The notes under the pieces are model-generated. The model did not search any database. It saw only the letters and a list, made by a program, of their open reading frames with translations, and was not told where the DNA came from. A stretch of 64,000 nt of DNA. Origin: Aedoeadaptatus nemausensis. Lineage in GTDB: Bacteria > Bacillota > Clostridia > Tissierellales > Peptoniphilaceae. Of the stretch, positions 7,903 to 16,137 are shown in pieces. The DNA lies in contig NZ_CAIJCS010000009.1 of the NCBI RefSeq assembly GCF_903819165.1, forward strand, positions 1-64,000. Reading direction: 5' to 3'. The stretch's first letter is position 1. Every line of letters begins with the position of its first letter. The translations under genes were made by a program, and so were the position numbers.

Positions 7903-10776
7903 ATGAACAAACATTATAAATTAATCGACAAGAGAAACATTCCCGAGCTTCACGGGGAAGTTTCTTTTTTAAAACACATTAAAACCGGCGCGGAGCTTTT
8001 GCTCCTGGACAATAAAAACCACAATAAAACCTTTGCTATCGGCTTTAAGACACCGCCGGAGGATTCTACGGGCGTGGCCCATATTGTAGAGCACTGTACC
8101 CTTTCGGGCTCCCGCAAATACAAGACGAAAGAACCTTTTATGGACATGGTAGCGAGCAGTGTTCAAACTTTTTTAAACGCCATGACCTATCCCGACAAGA
8201 CGCTCTACCCGATCAGTTCCCGAAACGACAAAGATTTTCGCCAGCTGATGGACGTCTATTTAGATGCGGTCTTTTATCCGGAAATGCGCGAGAATGAAAA
8301 GATCTTCTATCAGGAAGGTTGGCATCCGGAAATCGAAGAAGATCGCCTTATCGCAAATGGCGTCGTCTATAACGAAATGAAGGGCGTTTACTCGGATCCC
8401 GCCAATCGCGTCTCCGATATGGTGCGGGAAAAACTCCACCCCTCGGGAACTTATTCTCACGATTCCGGCGGTAATCCCGATTACATTCCCGATCTTACAT
8501 TTGATGATTTCTTAGATTTCCATAGTCGATACTATCGTCCATCCAATAGTTATATTTTCCTCGCAGGAGACATGGATTTTGAGGAACGATTGGCTTATTT
8601 GGACGAGGCCTATCTTTCCGCCTTCGACGCCATAGATCCCGAATCCGAAATCGCGGGACACAGTATGTACGACAGCCCCAAGGAGTTTACCGGGACTTAC
8701 GACTTATCGGAAGATGAAGATCCCGAGGGCAAATCTTATTTCGCCCTGTCCTTTTCCTCGAAAGTGGATCCTACGCCGGAAGAACTCCTCCTCAGAAGTT
8801 TCTTCCAGGAGCTCCTCGTGGAAAGCGAAAACGGCCTTATTAAAAAGAGACTTCGGAATGCAGGCATCGGCGAAGACGTGTACTCCGAGCTTTCCGCCTC
8901 CAACACCTGGGACTTTACGATCTTCTGCTACCACGCCAAGAAGGAACGTTACGAGGACTTCAGACGCATCGTTATGGAGGCCTTGGAAGATGTGGCGAAA
9001 AACGGAATCGACGAAGAGGTTCTCAAGGCCACACTCGAAAAATTTGAATTTACCGTCCGTCGCGGCGGCGGTGCCCACGCCGATTTGATTCAATACATCG
9101 GCGCCTTAAACACCTGGCTATACGGCCAAAACCCCCTGGACGGATTGGAACTATCCCCGAAACTGGAAGCCCTACGGGAAAAAATCGGCACCGACTTTTT
9201 CCAAGAGGCGGTTAAGGAATTTTTCCTAGACGTCCCCCATCGCGTCGCCATGCGCATCGATCCTGAAATCGGTAAAGAAAAGCGACTGGAGGAAAAGCGC
9301 AGAGAGAAACAAAAGGCAGCTTATGCCGCCCTCTCCGATTCGAAGCGGGAAGAGATTGCAGCACTCGCATGCGACTTGAAAGACTATCAGGAAGCCCCCG
9401 ATTCGGAAGAAGCCAAGGCAACCATTCCCAAACTGGAACTTTCCGATCTCTCGAAGAAGATTACTTCCATTCCGAGAAATGTTACGGAGCTTTCGGGCAT
9501 TACCCTTACTACCAATCCCCTAAATACCAACGGCATTATCTACACGAACTGGGCCTTCGATATGAAGCATTTAGATTTGGAAGAACTGGCCTACGCCTCT
9601 ATTCTCTCCGATGTCCTGGGTAAGATTTCTACAGAACACTATACGGAATCGGAGCTTGAAACGGAAACTTTCCTCTCCGGCGGCGGCTTTACATTCGACA
9701 CGCCCGTGGAGCAGATGGAGGAAGGCTATGTGCCCTACTTCTTCATTTCCACCGGCGCCCTTCCCCGTCAACAGGCCAGAGGCTATGCCGTCTTGGAGGA
9801 AATGCTCTCGAAGAGCAAACTTCACGATAAAGGACGACTCAAGACGATTCTCGAGACTATGAAGGCGGATATGGCCTCATCTTTCCTCCAGTCGGGCCAC
9901 TCCATCGTGTCCAATCGCGTCCGCGTCCATTACAGCGAGGCCGCTTTTGTGGACGATGCTCTTAACGGCTTGGACTTTTACTTCTTCGTCTGCAACCTTA
10001 TCGAAAAAGGCGATTATCAATCGGTCGCCGACAAATTGGAAAAGGTGGCGAAAAAAACCTTCACTACCTCCCGCTTAACGGCCAATCTTATTGCCGACGA
10101 AGAGGAGATCCTTATGGCGGAAGCTGCCCTAGCCGATCATCTCCACCATTTCGATCAAGCGGTCTACGACAACTCCGTGATTTCCTTCGAAAAAAGTGAT
10201 CTCAACGAAGCCTTCACGCTGAATTCCATGGTCAACTATGTCTCCAAAGGCGGGAGTTTGAAGGAAGCGGGCTACGAATACAACGGCAAGCTCGTCGTCC
10301 TCGCCAATGTACTCAGCAATTTATTTCTCCACAAGGAAATTCGCGCCAAGGGCGGCGCTTACGGCGCAGGCATTCGCATCACCCGCTTCGGCGATGTAGC
10401 CACCTATTCTTACCGCGATCCCCAGGTGGAAAAAACAATAGATGTCTACGATCATATGGCGGATTTTTTGAAGGATCTGTCTTTAAGTGAACGGGATCTT
10501 ACGGATATGATCATCGGAGTTATGAACGCCTTCGATCCCCACTTGGCTCCGTCCGCTTACGGCGTCTTGGACTTTAAGCGCTTCTTAAACGGCACCACAA
10601 CCGAAGCCATCGAGAAGCGGAAGGCCGAAGCCATGACCACCACCGTGGACGACCTGCGCGGTTTCAGCGATCTGATCCGAAAAACTATGGCGCAAAACAA
10701 TCTCGTGGCCATAGGTGACGCAGAGCGCTTAAAATCCGGCGAACTCTTCGACGTCTATCGCTCACTAAAACAATAA
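7903..10776 (+). CDS. M16C-family zinc metallopeptidase (presequence-protease-like)
   Basis: A 957-residue peptidase, the usual size for the M16C group (PreP/Cym1 and bacterial relatives). The inverted zinc motif HIVEH (residues 60-64) supplies two zinc-binding histidines and the catalytic Glu63; the third ligand is probably the Glu in VVYNEMKGVYSDP. Two M16 halves joined by a central helical region form the closed chamber typical of the family. No signal peptide or membrane segment is seen, so it probably degrades short peptides in the cytoplasm. TAGGAGTGAACC precedes the ATG. It stands alone on the plus strand with its own promoter and terminator, divergent from the SAF oxidoreductase gene. 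Confidence 0.93.
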   Translation: MNKHYKLIDKRNIPELHGEVSFLKHIKTGAELLLLDNKNHNKTFAIGFKTPPEDSTGVAHIVEHCTLSGSRKYKTKEPFMDMVASSVQTFLNAMTYPDKTLYPISSRNDKDFRQLMDVYLDAVFYPEMRENEKIFYQEGWHPEIEEDRLIANGVVYNEMKGVYSDPANRVSDMVREKLHPSGTYSHDSGGNPDYIPDLTFDDFLDFHSRYYRPSNSYIFLAGDMDFEERLAYLDEAYLSAFDAIDPESEIAGHSMYDSPKEFTGTYDLSEDEDPEGKSYFALSFSSKVDPTPEELLLRSFFQELLVESENGLIKKRLRNAGIGEDVYSELSASNTWDFTIFCYHAKKERYEDFRRIVMEALEDVAKNGIDEEVLKATLEKFEFTVRRGGGAHADLIQYIGALNTWLYGQNPLDGLELSPKLEALREKIGTDFFQEAVKEFFLDVPHRVAMRIDPEIGKEKRLEEKRREKQKAAYAALSDSKREEIAALACDLKDYQEAPDSEEAKATIPKLELSDLSKKITSIPRNVTELSGITLTTNPLNTNGIIYTNWAFDMKHLDLEELAYASILSDVLGKISTEHYTESELETETFLSGGGFTFDTPVEQMEEGYVPYFFISTGALPRQQARGYAVLEEMLSKSKLHDKGRLKTILETMKADMASSFLQSGHSIVSNRVRVHYSEAAFVDDALNGLDFYFFVCNLIEKGDYQSVADKLEKVAKKTFTTSRLTANLIADEEEILMAEAALADHLHHFDQAVYDNSVISFEKSDLNEAFTLNSMVNYVSKGGSLKEAGYEYNGKLVVLANVLSNLFLHKEIRAKGGAYGAGIRITRFGDVATYSYRDPQVEKTIDVYDHMADFLKDLSLSERDLTDMIIGVMNAFDPHLAPSAYGVLDFKRFLNGTTTEAIEKRKAEAMTTTVDDLRGFSDLIRKTMAQNNLVAIGDAERLKSGELFDVYRSLKQ

Positions 10777-10787
10777 ATGGAACGATC

Positions 10788-10823
10788 AAAAACCATTGGG
10801 AAATGATTCCCAATGGTTTTTTT
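10788..10823 (+). terminator. Terminator of M16C peptidase gene
   Basis: Perfect arms ACCATTGGGAA and TTCCCAATGGT around a short loop, followed by TTTTTTT, starting 12 bases after the stop codon. Confidence 0.9.
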
Positions 10824-10888
10824 GCGTACTCTCCTTGCCGTTACGGAAAGCTGATAGATTCATAAGCTCCTACTTTTTTTTCTCCCAA

Positions 10889-10934
10889 TAAAAAAACCTC
10901 CGAGTTCCGGCTTTCATTCCGGACTTCGGAGGTT
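10889..10934 (-). terminator. Terminator of ftsH
   Basis: A long hairpin with arms ACCTCCGA and TCGGAGGT continued by TCCGG and CCGGA. Read on the minus strand it ends in a T run and lies just past the ftsH stop codon. It faces the M16 terminator, insulating the convergent genes. Confidence 0.88.
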
Positions 10935-10942
10935 TATTTCTT

Positions 10943-12856
10943 TTAGTTATTTTCTTTTTTCTCCAACTCTTCCACTACTTCTTCGGAGAGATCTTCTTTT
11001 TCCAAATGTTCGCCGCTGCTGTAATCATCTTTCGTTACAGATTCGCCGTTGAAGATCGCCTCGAACTCTTTGCCGCTGATGGTCTCCTTATCCAATAAGG
11101 CATCGGAAACATTCAGGAGAATATCCAGATTCTCTTTTAAAAGATCGTGGGCCTTCTCGTAGGCTTCGTGGACGAATTTCTGCATGGCGCGGTCGATTTC
11201 GGCCGCCACTTCTTCGGAGTAATTTTTCGTGTGACCCATATCTCTACCGATAAAGACGGAATCGGAGTCACTTCCGTAAGTGAGGGTGCCGATTTCATCG
11301 CTCATGCCGTAGGTGGTGACCATTTCTCTGGCGATCTTCGTCGCACGTTCGATATCGTTGCTGGCCCCGGTGGAAATGTCGTCCAGAACGAGGGCTTCCG
11401 CCACCCGGCCGCCTAAGAGGCTCACCAATTGATTGAGCATTTCCGATTTGGTGGTGTAGTGCATAATGTCATCTTCCGGCAAATAGGCCGTAAAGCCGCC
11501 GGCACGCCCTCTGGGAATGATCGTGATCATATGCACGGGATCGTGATCCGGCAGGAGTCGGGAAACCACGGCATGGCCCGCTTCGTGAACCGCCGTAAGT
11601 TTTCGCTCTTTTTCCTTCATAACGGAGCTCTTCTTTTCGGGTCCGGCGATTACCTTAATGCTCGCCTCATTTACGATGTCCATGGTAATCTTTTTCAGAT
11701 TTTCCCTGGCGGCCAAGAGAGCCGATTCGTTCATAAGATTCTCGAGATCTGCAGGAGTAAAGCCGGCCGTACGCTTGGCCACGACTTTCATATCCACATC
11801 CTCTGCCAAGGGCTTTTTCTTTCCGTGAAGATTTAGAATTTGTTCACGAGCCCGCACATCGGGAAGACCTACGAAAATTTGACGGTCGAAACGGCCCGGG
11901 CGAAGGAGTGCCGGGTCTAAAATATCGGCACGGTTGGTTGCCGCCATAACGATGACCCCTTCATTGGTGCCGAAGCCGTCCATTTCCACGAGCAATTGGT
12001 TGAGCGTCTGTTCCCGCTCGTCGTGACCGCCGCCTAAGCCTGCGCCACGTCTACGGCCCACGGCGTCGATTTCGTCGATAAAAATAATACAGGGAGCGTT
12101 ATTCTTCGCCGTTTCGAACAAGTCGCGGACGCGGCTCGCCCCGACGCCTACATACATTTCCACGAAATCCGAACCGCTCATAATGTAAAAAGGCACTTTC
12201 GCCTCGCCGGCGACGGATTTCGAAAGATAAGTTTTACCCGTTCCCGGAGGCCCTACGAGGAGAACACCCTTGGGAATCCGAGCGCCCATGGCGACAAATT
12301 TAGAGGGATTTTTGAGAAAATCGACGATTTCGCCGAGTTCTTCTTTTTCCTCTTTTAAACCCGCCACATCGTCGAAAGTGATCTTCTTGCCGTCCTCTTC
12401 CTCCATCATCCGGGCCTTGCTCTTTCCGAAATTCATCATGCGGCCCCCGGCGCCTTGCTGGGTGCGCATAAAGCTGAAAAAGAGGTAGCCCATAAAGAGC
12501 ATAACGACGAAAGTGGGCAAAAAGCTCGTAACCGTGGTGGTGTTTTCCGTTGCAGGTGTAGCGGACAGGGCGATGGTGCCCTCTTCCACCGGGTTTTCCA
12601 AATGACTTTTATAGAAAGAATCCCAAACCATGGGGGGAATATTGGTGCGGACAATGTTTTTGTCTTTCTTCGTCACCACCGCTTCCGTACCCTTAAGGTC
12701 GATGGACTCCACTTGATCTTTATCTATAATATTGACGAGCGCCGTGTAGCTGATTTCTTCTACGCCCCGTTGATTGGGCTTGAATAAGTAAATGCCGAAA
12801 ATCAACATGACGAGAAGTACGAGGTAAAAGGCCACGCCGCTCCATTTTCTATTCAA
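10943..12856 (-). CDS. ftsH: ATP-dependent zinc metalloprotease FtsH
   Basis: A 637-residue membrane-anchored AAA+ protease. An N-terminal membrane segment (about residues 8-25), an extracytoplasmic domain and a second membrane segment (about 112-130) precede the AAA domain with GPPGTGKT, the second region of homology ([20 protein letters not shown]) and the peptidase zinc motif HEAGH. It removes damaged membrane proteins and short-lived regulators. The C-terminal tail is highly acidic (Glu and Lys rich). The start codon is TTG with GGAGGG 8 bases upstream; the next in-frame starts are too far inside. It follows hpt and tilS, the order seen in many Firmicutes. A dyad overlaps its -10 box. Confidence 0.97.
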   Translation of the reverse strand: MNRKWSGVAFYLVLLVMLIFGIYLFKPNQRGVEEISYTALVNIIDKDQVESIDLKGTEAVVTKKDKNIVRTNIPPMVWDSFYKSHLENPVEEGTIALSATPATENTTTVTSFLPTFVVMLFMGYLFFSFMRTQQGAGGRMMNFGKSKARMMEEEDGKKITFDDVAGLKEEKEELGEIVDFLKNPSKFVAMGARIPKGVLLVGPPGTGKTYLSKSVAGEAKVPFYIMSGSDFVEMYVGVGASRVRDLFETAKNNAPCIIFIDEIDAVGRRRGAGLGGGHDEREQTLNQLLVEMDGFGTNEGVIVMAATNRADILDPALLRPGRFDRQIFVGLPDVRAREQILNLHGKKKPLAEDVDMKVVAKRTAGFTPADLENLMNESALLAARENLKKITMDIVNEASIKVIAGPEKKSSVMKEKERKLTAVHEAGHAVVSRLLPDHDPVHMITIIPRGRAGGFTAYLPEDDIMHYTTKSEMLNQLVSLLGGRVAEALVLDDISTGASNDIERATKIAREMVTTYGMSDEIGTLTYGSDSDSVFIGRDMGHTKNYSEEVAAEIDRAMQKFVHEAYEKAHDLLKENLDILLNVSDALLDKETISGKEFEAIFNGESVTKDDYSSGEHLEKEDLSEEVVEELEKKENN

Positions 12857-12875
12857 TATACTAACCCTCCTTTAC

Positions 12876-12897
12876 ATGGTAAACTTCAGTATACCAT
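12876..12897. promoter_or_regulatory. Dyad overlapping ftsH extended -10 promoter
   Basis: The arms ATGGTAAAC (12876-12884) and GTATACCAT (12889-12897) match as an inverted repeat at 8 of 9 positions around TTCA. On the minus strand the right arm contains an extended -10 (TGG then TATACT, 12888-12896), so a protein bound here would block polymerase. No CIRCE or CtsR consensus matches. Confidence 0.5.
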
Positions 12898-12913
12898 AAA
12901 CGGAAGTTCTACA

Positions 12914-13477
12914 CTATTTTTCGTAGATCTCAGGTTTTAAGACGCCTACAAAGGGAAGATTGCGATACTCTTCCGCATAGTCGATGCCGTATCCCACCAC
13001 AAATTTATCCTCCACTTCATAGCCGATATAGTCTACATCGACGGCCCTTTCCCTGCGGGAAGGTTTCGTGAGGAGCGTGGCGATGCCCACTTTTTTCACG
13101 CCTCGGCTTTCCATTACCTTGGTCAAATAGCTGAGGGTAAGGCCCGTATCCACAATATCTTCCACGATGAGTACGGATTTCCCTTCAACGGAAGTGGAAA
13201 GGTCTTTTAGAATGCGTACCTCGCCGCTGGAAGTCGTGGAGGTGCCGTAGCTCGAGACGTCCATAAAGTCGATTTCCATGGGAAGATCGATGGCCTGAAT
13301 TAAATCTGCCATAAAGGCGAAGGCGCCTTTAAGGATGCCGATGACGATAAGGTGTTCTCCTTTAAAATCCTCCGTTACCTGTTTGCCGATCCGTTCGACC
13401 GCCTCTTGAATATCTTCTTTCGAAAGTAATATCTCGCCTACATCTTGGGCGATGGAGTCCACATGAGTTTTTTCCAT
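12914..13477 (-). CDS. hpt: Hypoxanthine phosphoribosyltransferase
   Basis: A 187-residue purine salvage enzyme that makes IMP or GMP from hypoxanthine or guanine and PRPP. The PRPP-binding motif VEDIVDTGLT (about residues 105-114) is the expected acidic pair followed by DTG, and the length fits the family. CAGGAGG precedes the ATG at a good distance, so the 40-bp overlap with the end of tilS is real rather than a misplaced start. The tilS-hpt-ftsH order is conserved in Firmicutes. Prs, encoded nearby on the same strand, supplies the co-substrate. Confidence 0.96.
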   Translation of the reverse strand: MEKTHVDSIAQDVGEILLSKEDIQEAVERIGKQVTEDFKGEHLIVIGILKGAFAFMADLIQAIDLPMEIDFMDVSSYGTSTTSSGEVRILKDLSTSVEGKSVLIVEDIVDTGLTLSYLTKVMESRGVKKVGIATLLTKPSRRERAVDVDYIGYEVEDKFVVGYGIDYAEEYRNLPFVGVLKPEIYEK

Positions 13478-14724
13478 TCTTTTTCCTCCTGTCTCACACT
13501 TTTTCTAAGGCCTACGACCCAAATAATTTCGCCGTCTTCTTCGACGAGGGGCCAATGATCGCGCTTGGACCTTTCTATTTTTTCGTCGATAAAAATATCT
13601 TTTATTTTCTTGTTGCCAACTTTTAAACGAATCCTGTCGCCGGGACGACGGCTGCGAATGCGCACGGCTTCGGGATCCTTTATCCGGATCCCGTCTGCGC
13701 CTTTCCCGTCTAGAAGGAAGTGGTGGCCGTTAAATTCCGCCGCCCCGTTTTGAAGGATGACATGGTCGAGGAAGGGGGCTTCCTCCCGATCTTTCGCGAT
13801 AATGATCTCGCCGTAAGATTTCGTAATTCTCAAGCCGGGAAGGTCTACGCCCTTCCCCGTCTCCGCCGACTTTAACATTTCCAGGGAGCGAATATGCTCA
13901 TAGCTTATGTTTTTCAGATCTCCCCGCACCTCTTCAATTCCGAGGCGCAAGACCCGGCTCCATATGCTCGGGGACTCGCTAAAGAGATCGACCTTTAATG
14001 CAACTTCTCCCTCTCTCGCTTCTTTATTTCCCTCGTAGTAGTTGCGGGCTACATACTTTAAATAATCTTCGTCTTCCACAGCCATGGAGCGAAAGCTTTC
14101 CATCACCGCAGAAAAATTCGGATTAATAGATTCTGCCGAAGGCACGATGTCGAGGCGGACTTTATTTCTCGTATAAATGGCCTCGTCATTGGTATGATCC
14201 AAAATATAGGGAATCTCGCGCTCCTGAAGATAATCTAAAATCTCCTTCTTCGTCATATGAAGAAGTGGGCGAAATAAATCCCCCTCCACTACCCTCATTC
14301 CGCCGATACCCTCGAGGCCCGTGCCGCGTATTAGGCGAAGGAGCATGGTCTCCACCTGATCGTCCAGATGGTGGGCCAGGGCGATCATACCGCCCTTTCG
14401 CTTGTGCTCTCTGAAAAATTTATAGCGCAATAGGCGTCCCGCCTCTTCGATGCCCAGCTTATGCTTTTTCGCATAATCCGCCACTTGAACTTGCTTTTCG
14501 ATTAAATCCACATTCCACTCGTTGCAGATGCGACGAACGAAGGCCAGATCTTCGTCCGCCTCTTTCCTTAAGCCGTGATGCAAATGAGCGGCTTCCAATA
14601 AAAAGGGAATCTCCTTACGATATTCCACGAGCCGATAGAGAAGATACATAGAGTCCGGTCCTCCGGATAGGGCGAGGAGAATTTTTGAGTCCTTATGAAT
14701 TATGTCATCAAAGATCGCTTCCAA
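13438..14724 (-). CDS. tilS: tRNA(Ile)-lysidine synthase TilS
   Basis: A 428-residue N-type ATP pyrophosphatase that attaches lysine to C34 of the tRNA-Ile reading AUA. The ATP loop SGGPDS is at residues 20-25; AHHLDDQVETMLLRLIRGTGLEGIGGM in the middle (cited here by its LDDQVET core) is the tRNA-acting region, and the C-terminus has RSRRPGDR as in other TilS proteins. The start is TTG with GGAGG five bases upstream. It overlaps hpt by 40 bp. A terminator hairpin separates it from the upstream S1-domain gene, so a promoter or read-through must feed it; I did not find a clear promoter. Confidence 0.95.
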   Translation of the reverse strand: MEAIFDDIIHKDSKILLALSGGPDSMYLLYRLVEYRKEIPFLLEAAHLHHGLRKEADEDLAFVRRICNEWNVDLIEKQVQVADYAKKHKLGIEEAGRLLRYKFFREHKRKGGMIALAHHLDDQVETMLLRLIRGTGLEGIGGMRVVEGDLFRPLLHMTKKEILDYLQEREIPYILDHTNDEAIYTRNKVRLDIVPSAESINPNFSAVMESFRSMAVEDEDYLKYVARNYYEGNKEAREGEVALKVDLFSESPSIWSRVLRLGIEEVRGDLKNISYEHIRSLEMLKSAETGKGVDLPGLRITKSYGEIIIAKDREEAPFLDHVILQNGAAEFNGHHFLLDGKGADGIRIKDPEAVRIRSRRPGDRIRLKVGNKKIKDIFIDEKIERSKRDHWPLVEEDGEIIWVVGLRKSVRQEEKEWKKLMWTPSPKM

Positions 14725-14738
14725 AGGAACCTCCCATC

Positions 14739-14762
14739 AAAAAAACGCCGCAGAGCGGCGCT
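14739..14762 (-). terminator. Terminator between S1-domain gene and tilS
   Basis: GCGCCGC, a three-base loop and GCGGCGT followed by TTTTTT on the minus strand. It lies directly after the stop of the S1-domain gene and ends 15 bases before the tilS start codon. Confidence 0.8.
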
Positions 14763-14764
14763 TC

Positions 14765-15175
14765 TTATCGTCTTTTCGTCTTTCCTTGTCGCACATTACG
14801 GCGTTGTTTTGCCGATTCAATCTTTTCATTGCTGACTTTCATGAATTTATTTAACATGTCGTCAAAGTTAGATGCGTCGGATTTGTGCACTTCTCTGTTC
14901 AATTGAACCGCCTGGGGAAGATTTTTTCTCTGTTCACTTTTCGGCTGCGCCTGTTTAATACTGAGCGCGATCTTTCCATCGGATTCGATGTTTAAAACTT
15001 TTACCTTTACTTTTTGTCCTTTTGAAAGGACATCGGACACTTCCTTGACATATTCGTCGGAAATCTCCGAAATATGTACCAAGCCGCTGTTTTCTTCATC
15101 CATTTGAACGAAGGCACCGAATTTTACAATTCCGGTTACTACGCCGTCTAGAATACTTCCCACTTCAATTGCCAT
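14765..15175 (-). CDS. S1-domain RNA-binding protein (YabR-like)
   Basis: A 136-residue protein with one S1 domain at about residues 5-73 (VGSILDGVVTGIVKFGAFVQ, then GLVHISEIS, then KVKVLNIESDGKIALSIK). The tail is basic and ends KRR. Small S1 proteins at this locus, such as YabR of Bacillus, bind RNA and probably ribosomes; the precise role is not known. The ribosome-binding site is weak and the ATG follows the divIC stop after four bases, so translation is probably coupled. Its position between divIC and tilS matches Bacillus and many clostridia, except that spoIIE, which lies there in sporeformers, is missing. Confidence 0.88.
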   Translation of the reverse strand: MAIEVGSILDGVVTGIVKFGAFVQMDEENSGLVHISEISDEYVKEVSDVLSKGQKVKVKVLNIESDGKIALSIKQAQPKSEQRKNLPQAVQLNREVHKSDASNFDDMLNKFMKVSNEKIESAKQRRNVRQGKTKRR

Positions 15176-15178
15176 AGA

Positions 15179-15508
15179 TTATTTTACATCCTCCTTATTC
15201 CGATCGCCTTCGCGATCTTTACTCTTGTCGATATAAAGTACCTCTCGAGGCTTGACCATGCCCAGATCTTCACGGGCCACTTCTTCCGCAAATTCCAAAT
15301 CGTCGCTTCGACGAATATCCTCGCCGGTACGTTTAATTTCTTCTGCACGCTGTTCGATCTTTTCGCGATTGGCTTGAAGCTCTTTTCGCCTAATCGCCGT
15401 CATGCGATAACTTCGAAAGGTGATGAGAACACAAACAAGACCCACGAACAGGATCATGAATCGCGCCGTTTGTATAGGCAGTCTATGGACTTGTTTATGC
15501 TTTTTCAT
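15179..15508 (-). CDS. divIC: Septum formation initiator protein (DivIC/FtsB family)
   Basis: A 109-residue bitopic membrane protein: a short basic cytoplasmic end, one membrane segment at about residues 16-33, a coiled coil at about 36-68 and the conserved REDLGMVKPREVLY stretch. DivIC works with FtsL and DivIB in the division machine and links FtsZ ring assembly to septal wall synthesis. GAGGTG lies five bases before the ATG. It sits between the S4-domain gene and the S1-domain gene as in Bacillus, where yabP and yabQ normally precede it; both are absent here. The charged C-terminal tail after residue 95 is not conserved in the family. Confidence 0.88.
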   Translation of the reverse strand: MKKHKQVHRLPIQTARFMILFVGLVCVLITFRSYRMTAIRRKELQANREKIEQRAEEIKRTGEDIRRSDDLEFAEEVAREDLGMVKPREVLYIDKSKDREGDRNKEDVK

Positions 15509-15553
15509 TCTATCACCTCAGTCTATATAGTATCGCATGTTTACGCCATATTT

Positions 15554-15802
15554 TCAATCCTCGGCGAGGATTTCATAGAGATCTTCGGCACCCTTTTTTT
15601 GAACATTGTCCTTAATGTCCACAACCCGAACCTTTTGGCTGTGGTTGCCGAATTGAACTTCGATAATATCGCCGATGGAAACTTCATCCCCGGCTTTGGC
15701 CGTCTTGTCGTTGATCTTTACCCGTCCGCCGTCACAGGCGTCTTTTGCCACGGTACGACGCTTAATGATGCGGGAATTTTTTAAAAATTTGTCGATTCTC
15801 AT
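15554..15802 (-). CDS. rqcP: S4-domain ribosome quality-control protein RqcP (YabO)
   Basis: An 82-residue S4 domain protein (MRIDKFLKNSRIIKRRTVAK followed by GGRVKIN). RqcP binds stalled 50S subunits with RqcH and peptidyl-tRNA and supports alanine tailing of stuck nascent chains, the bacterial ribosome quality-control pathway. The frame stays open further upstream, but AAGGAAG lies at the right distance before the ATG at 15802 and the S4 motif begins there, so the short form is right. Peptidyl-tRNA hydrolase and the repair coupling factor are encoded in the same cluster. A terminator separates it from the HU gene. Confidence 0.93.
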   Translation of the reverse strand: MRIDKFLKNSRIIKRRTVAKDACDGGRVKINDKTAKAGDEVSIGDIIEVQFGNHSQKVRVVDIKDNVQKKGAEDLYEILAED

Positions 15803-15813
15803 AATTCTTCCTT

Positions 15814-15838
15814 TAAAAAAAGAGCTCTTGCGAGCCCT
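15814..15838 (-). terminator. Terminator after HU gene
   Basis: GGGCTC, loop GCAA, GAGCTC and TTTTTTT on the minus strand, just past the HU stop codon and before the rqcP ribosome-binding site. It would favour high HU expression with reduced read-through into rqcP. Confidence 0.8.
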
Positions 15839-15842
15839 TATC

Positions 15843-16121
15843 TTATTTATTGACAGATTCTTTAAGTGCTTTACCTGCGCGGAATACCGGAGCCTTGGAA
15901 GCGGGAATCTTAATAACTTCTTCGGGGTTTCTGGGGTTTCTACCTTCACGTGCTTTGCGGTCGCGAACTTCGAAAGTACCGAAGCCAACTAATTGTACTT
16001 TTTCGCCGCTGGATAAAGCTTCTTCGATGGTGTCTAAGAAACCGTTTAATGCGTTTTCAGCGTCTTTCTTGGACAGGTTGCTTTTTTCTGCAATGCTTGC
16101 AATAAGTTCAGATTTGTTCAT
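15843..16121 (-). CDS. hup: HU-family DNA-binding protein
   Basis: A 92-residue histone-like protein that bends and compacts DNA as a dimer. It starts MNKSELIASIAEKSNLSKKD and carries the beta-arm signature GFGTFEVRDRKAREGRNP, with the intercalating proline in RNPRNPEE. The length is standard. TAGGAGG precedes the ATG. In Bacillus the HU gene lies elsewhere, while an HU gene next to mazG/yabN is common in clostridia, where it occupies the place around the sporulation genes spoVT and yabM. It has its own terminator. Confidence 0.97.
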   Translation of the reverse strand: MNKSELIASIAEKSNLSKKDAENALNGFLDTIEEALSSGEKVQLVGFGTFEVRDRKAREGRNPRNPEEVIKIPASKAPVFRAGKALKESVNK

Positions 16122-16137
16122 TTTATCCTCCTAAATT

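Noticed and set aside
9571-9862. Short open frames on both strands within the M16C peptidase gene
   Set aside because: Shadows of the long intact frame; composition is explained by codon use of that gene.
13123-13132. Single GGTCAAA (CtsR-like heptamer)
   Set aside because: One copy only, inside hpt coding sequence, without the tandem second copy needed for CtsR.
15803-15988. Upstream extension of rqcP
   Set aside because: It crosses the HU gene's 3' end and its terminator; the S4 domain and ribosome-binding site mark the start at 15802.
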